Assembly: GCA_002423285.1 (NCBI GenBank)
Contig: DIVF01000030.1
Coordinates: 1 to 64,000, forward strand
Source of the DNA: Micavibrio sp. UBA6139
GTDB taxonomy: Bacteria; Pseudomonadota; Alphaproteobacteria; Micavibrionales; Micavibrionaceae
Direction: 5' to 3'
DNA length: 64,000 bases
The notes below the pieces were generated by a model that saw nothing but the letters and a program-made list of their open reading frames with translations, ran no database searches and was not told the DNA's origin. Below, one piece after another: positions 61,960 through 64,000 of the stretch (position 1 is its first letter; each line of letters begins with the position of its first letter). A program made the position numbers and the translations under genes.

Positions 61960-64000
61960 CACTGACAAAAAAAGCACTGACAAAAAAGAAGACGATACAG
62001 CGAAAAAAGCCCCCCTCACCCTTGGTGGTGGTAAAGGGACTTTGAGCCTGAAGGGCGGCGCAGCTGCCGGTGCGAAAGCGACCTTATCGCAACCATCGCG
62101 CTCTGGCAAAACGGTGGCCGTTGAGGTGCGCCGTAAACGGACCGGTTCAACAACCGCACCGATGGCCCGTCCACAAACGGAAAGCCACGTCGAAGAAGAA
62201 TTGGTCGTACCCGTCCCGGCAGCACCAGCCGCACCGGCGACCCCTGTGACACCGATGTCGAACGAGCTGCGCAAGCTGACATCAGAAGAGCGTGAAGCCC
62301 GTATTCGCGCCCTGCAACTGGCCGAAGAAGAATCCAAACGCCGCCCGGCGGAAGCTGAAACAGCACCCGCACAAGAATATGGCTTTGGCGCCCCCGTGAA
62401 CAAACCCGAAGTTCTGCCACCGCCCCCTGTAAAGGATGCGCGTCAGCAAGAACTGGAAGAACTGCAAGCGATTGAAGCCGAAGAACTGCGCCTGAAGAAA
62501 CAAAACGAATCCCGTTTTGCGTCCCCGCATGCCCGTCCTGCTGAAAAGGCCGCAACGACATCCTCACCGGGTCCTGATTACATGACACCGGAGGAACTGG
62601 CCCGTCGTGGCACATCCGGGATCCGTGAAGTCGGCCCGAAAATGCTGGATGCGGATGAGGAAGAAGAAGAAAGCTACCGCGCACGGATGAAAAAGGCGAA
62701 TACCCGTGCCGCGCCTGTGAAACGTGACGAAGCTGATCGTCGCGGTTTGGGTAAAATGACCATTCAGACAGCGTTGAACGAAGACAAGCTGTATGACAAG
62801 GAAAAGGGCCGCTCCATGGCCGCCATGCGCCGGGCCCGTGAACGTGCCCGTCTGGCCGGTCTGGAAACCCAGCAAAAAGTTATGCGTGAAGTCGTCCTGC
62901 CGGAATACATCACGGTTCAGGATCTGGCGAACCGTATGACCGAACGCAGCGCCGATGTTGTTAAAGCCTTGATGAAAATGGGCGTGATGGCCACCATCAC
63001 CCAAACCATCGATGCCGATACCGCCGAGCTGATCATTCACGAATTCGGCCACACCTTCAAACGCGTTACCGATGCCGACGTTGAAATCGGCATGGAAGGC
63101 GAAGCCGATACAGCGGAACAATTGATCCGCCGTGCGCCTGTTGTCACCATCATGGGTCACGTTGACCATGGTAAAACATCCCTGCTGGACGCCCTGCGTG
63201 CCACAGATGTTGTGGCAGGCGAAGCCGGTGGCATTACCCAGCATATCGGGGCCTATCAAGTGACCCTGCCAAGCGGTGCGAAAATCACCTTCCTGGATAC
63301 ACCGGGCCACGCTGCCTTTACCGAAATGCGTGCACGCGGTGCGAACGTAACGGATATCGTTGTTCTGGTGGTTGCCGCCAACGATTCCATCATGCCGCAA
63401 ACCATCGAAGCGATCAGCCACGCAAAAGCCGCTGGCGTTCCGATTATCGTCGCGATCAACAAGGTTGACCTGCCGGATGCAAATCCACGCAAGGTTAAAC
63501 AAGATTTGTTGCAGCATGAAATCATCGTCGAAGAATTGTCCGGTGATGTTCAGTGCGTTGAATTATCCGCTAAAAAGCGCATCAACCTCGACAAGCTGGA
63601 AGAAGCCATTCTTCTGCAAGCCGAAGTTCTCGATCTGAAATCCAACCCGAACCGCGATGCAATCGGCACCGTGATCGAAGCGAAACTGGAACAGGGCCGT
63701 GGTAACGTCGCCACCGTCCTGATCGAAAAAGGCACATTGCGGATTGGCGACATCTTCGTTGCCGGTGCGGAATCAGGCCGTGTTCGCGCGATTTTGGATG
63801 ACCGTGGTCAACAGATCAAAACCGCAGGCCCCGGCCAGCCGGTTGAAGTTCTGGGTCTGCAAGGGTCGCCAAGTGCTGGTGACAACCTGACCGTGGTTAA
63901 GGACGATTCCAAGGCCCGTGAAATTGCCGCCTATCGTCAACGCAAAAAGCGTGAAGCCGCCGCAGCCAGCATTTCCCGTCGCACCTCTTCCCTGGAAGAA
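61949..64000 (+). CDS. infB: Translation initiation factor IF-2, partial
   Basis: IF-2 brings fMet-tRNA to the 30S subunit and promotes subunit joining. 684 codons are present; the frame is open at the window end. The N-terminal low-complexity region (1-300) is rich in Lys, Ala and Glu, with LTLGGGKGTLSLKGG near the start, a typical alphaproteobacterial IF-2 box. The G domain shows G1 GHVDHGKTS, G2 GGITQHIGAY, G3 DTPGHAAF and G4 NKVDLPDAN. An upstream in-frame ATG at 61922 is an alternative; both starts overlap ylxR (11 or 38 nt). Confidence 0.95.
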   Translation, partial: MTDSTDKKSTDKKEDDTAKKAPLTLGGGKGTLSLKGGAAAGAKATLSQPSRSGKTVAVEVRRKRTGSTTAPMARPQTESHVEEELVVPVPAAPAAPATPVTPMSNELRKLTSEEREARIRALQLAEEESKRRPAEAETAPAQEYGFGAPVNKPEVLPPPPVKDARQQELEELQAIEAEELRLKKQNESRFASPHARPAEKAATTSSPGPDYMTPEELARRGTSGIREVGPKMLDADEEEEESYRARMKKANTRAAPVKRDEADRRGLGKMTIQTALNEDKLYDKEKGRSMAAMRRARERARLAGLETQQKVMREVVLPEYITVQDLANRMTERSADVVKALMKMGVMATITQTIDADTAELIIHEFGHTFKRVTDADVEIGMEGEADTAEQLIRRAPVVTIMGHVDHGKTSLLDALRATDVVAGEAGGITQHIGAYQVTLPSGAKITFLDTPGHAAFTEMRARGANVTDIVVLVVAANDSIMPQTIEAISHAKAAGVPIIVAINKVDLPDANPRKVKQDLLQHEIIVEELSGDVQCVELSAKKRINLDKLEEAILLQAEVLDLKSNPNRDAIGTVIEAKLEQGRGNVATVLIEKGTLRIGDIFVAGAESGRVRAILDDRGQQIKTAGPGQPVEVLGLQGSPSAGDNLTVVKDDSKAREIAAYRQRKKREAAAASISRRTSSLEE

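Noticed and set aside
62564..63517. Open frame of 317 codons on the minus strand opposite infB
   Set aside because: It runs against the conserved IF-2 G domain, with Phe/His/Gln-rich composition of an antisense shadow.

Overview
The window is a chromosomal segment of an alphaproteobacterium. The evidence is the gene order: pyrH-frr-uppS-cdsA-dxr-rseP-bamA-skp-lpxD-fabZ-lpxA-lpxI-lpxB; nuoN-birA-rnj-DUF1467-proS-lolC-lolD-dnaE; phoH-ybeY-corC-lnt-HTH-metK-trmB; rimP-nusA-ylxR-infB. LpxI (rather than LpxH) and RNase J point the same way. GC content is moderate by eye. Moderate GC and a scattered nuo set would fit a Micavibrio-like or deep Rhodospirillales-related lineage, but that placement is a guess; no rRNA is present and I could not run a phylogeny.

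Layout. 1-1.3 kb: a pair of secreted-protein genes, one cut by the window edge. 1.3-14 kb: one long minus-strand run for outer-membrane building (lipid A synthesis, BamA, Skp, the RseP protease, DXP/undecaprenyl/CDP-DAG steps, ribosome recycling, UMP kinase), probably started by a promoter at about 14.06 kb. 14.1-16.2 kb: rpsB-tsf with its own promoter, operator-like palindrome and terminator. 16.3-17.6 kb: two overlapping unknown genes, one with a nuclease-toxin-like N-terminus. 17.7-29.5 kb: ung, dnaE, lolDC, proS, DUF1467, rnj, birA. 29.5-45.8 kb: complex I genes nuoN, M, L, K, J, I, H, G, F, E on the minus strand, broken up by a plus-strand PagL-like deacylase island, a duplicated-domain protein, a metallophosphoesterase and a Na+/solute symporter; nuoA-D are not in the window. 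45.8-49.5 kb: an accessory patch of small secreted proteins sharing a Cys-x18-Cys module, one with a strongly Asn-rich prion-like segment, then a Sel1-like membrane protein and a 57-residue gene. 49.6-56.2 kb: miaB, two tandem PhoH-family genes, ybeY, corC, lnt. 56.3-64 kb: XRE regulator, metK, trmB and the rimP-nusA-ylxR-infB operon, cut inside infB.

The most striking non-coding structure is a 59-nt hairpin of 26 pairs at 51994-52052, directly before phoH. It buries a consensus AGGAGG Shine-Dalgarno sequence and implies regulated translation of phoH-ybeY, possibly thermosensing, and perhaps a rare ATT start codon. Other non-coding structure: an operator-like 12-bp inverted repeat over the rpsB start site, long REP-like palindromes at 36.3, 49.5 and 58.2 kb, and a terminator hairpin in the rimP leader. 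All gaps between genes are shorter than 300 bases. I saw no tRNA, rRNA, CRISPR array, insertion sequence or prophage.
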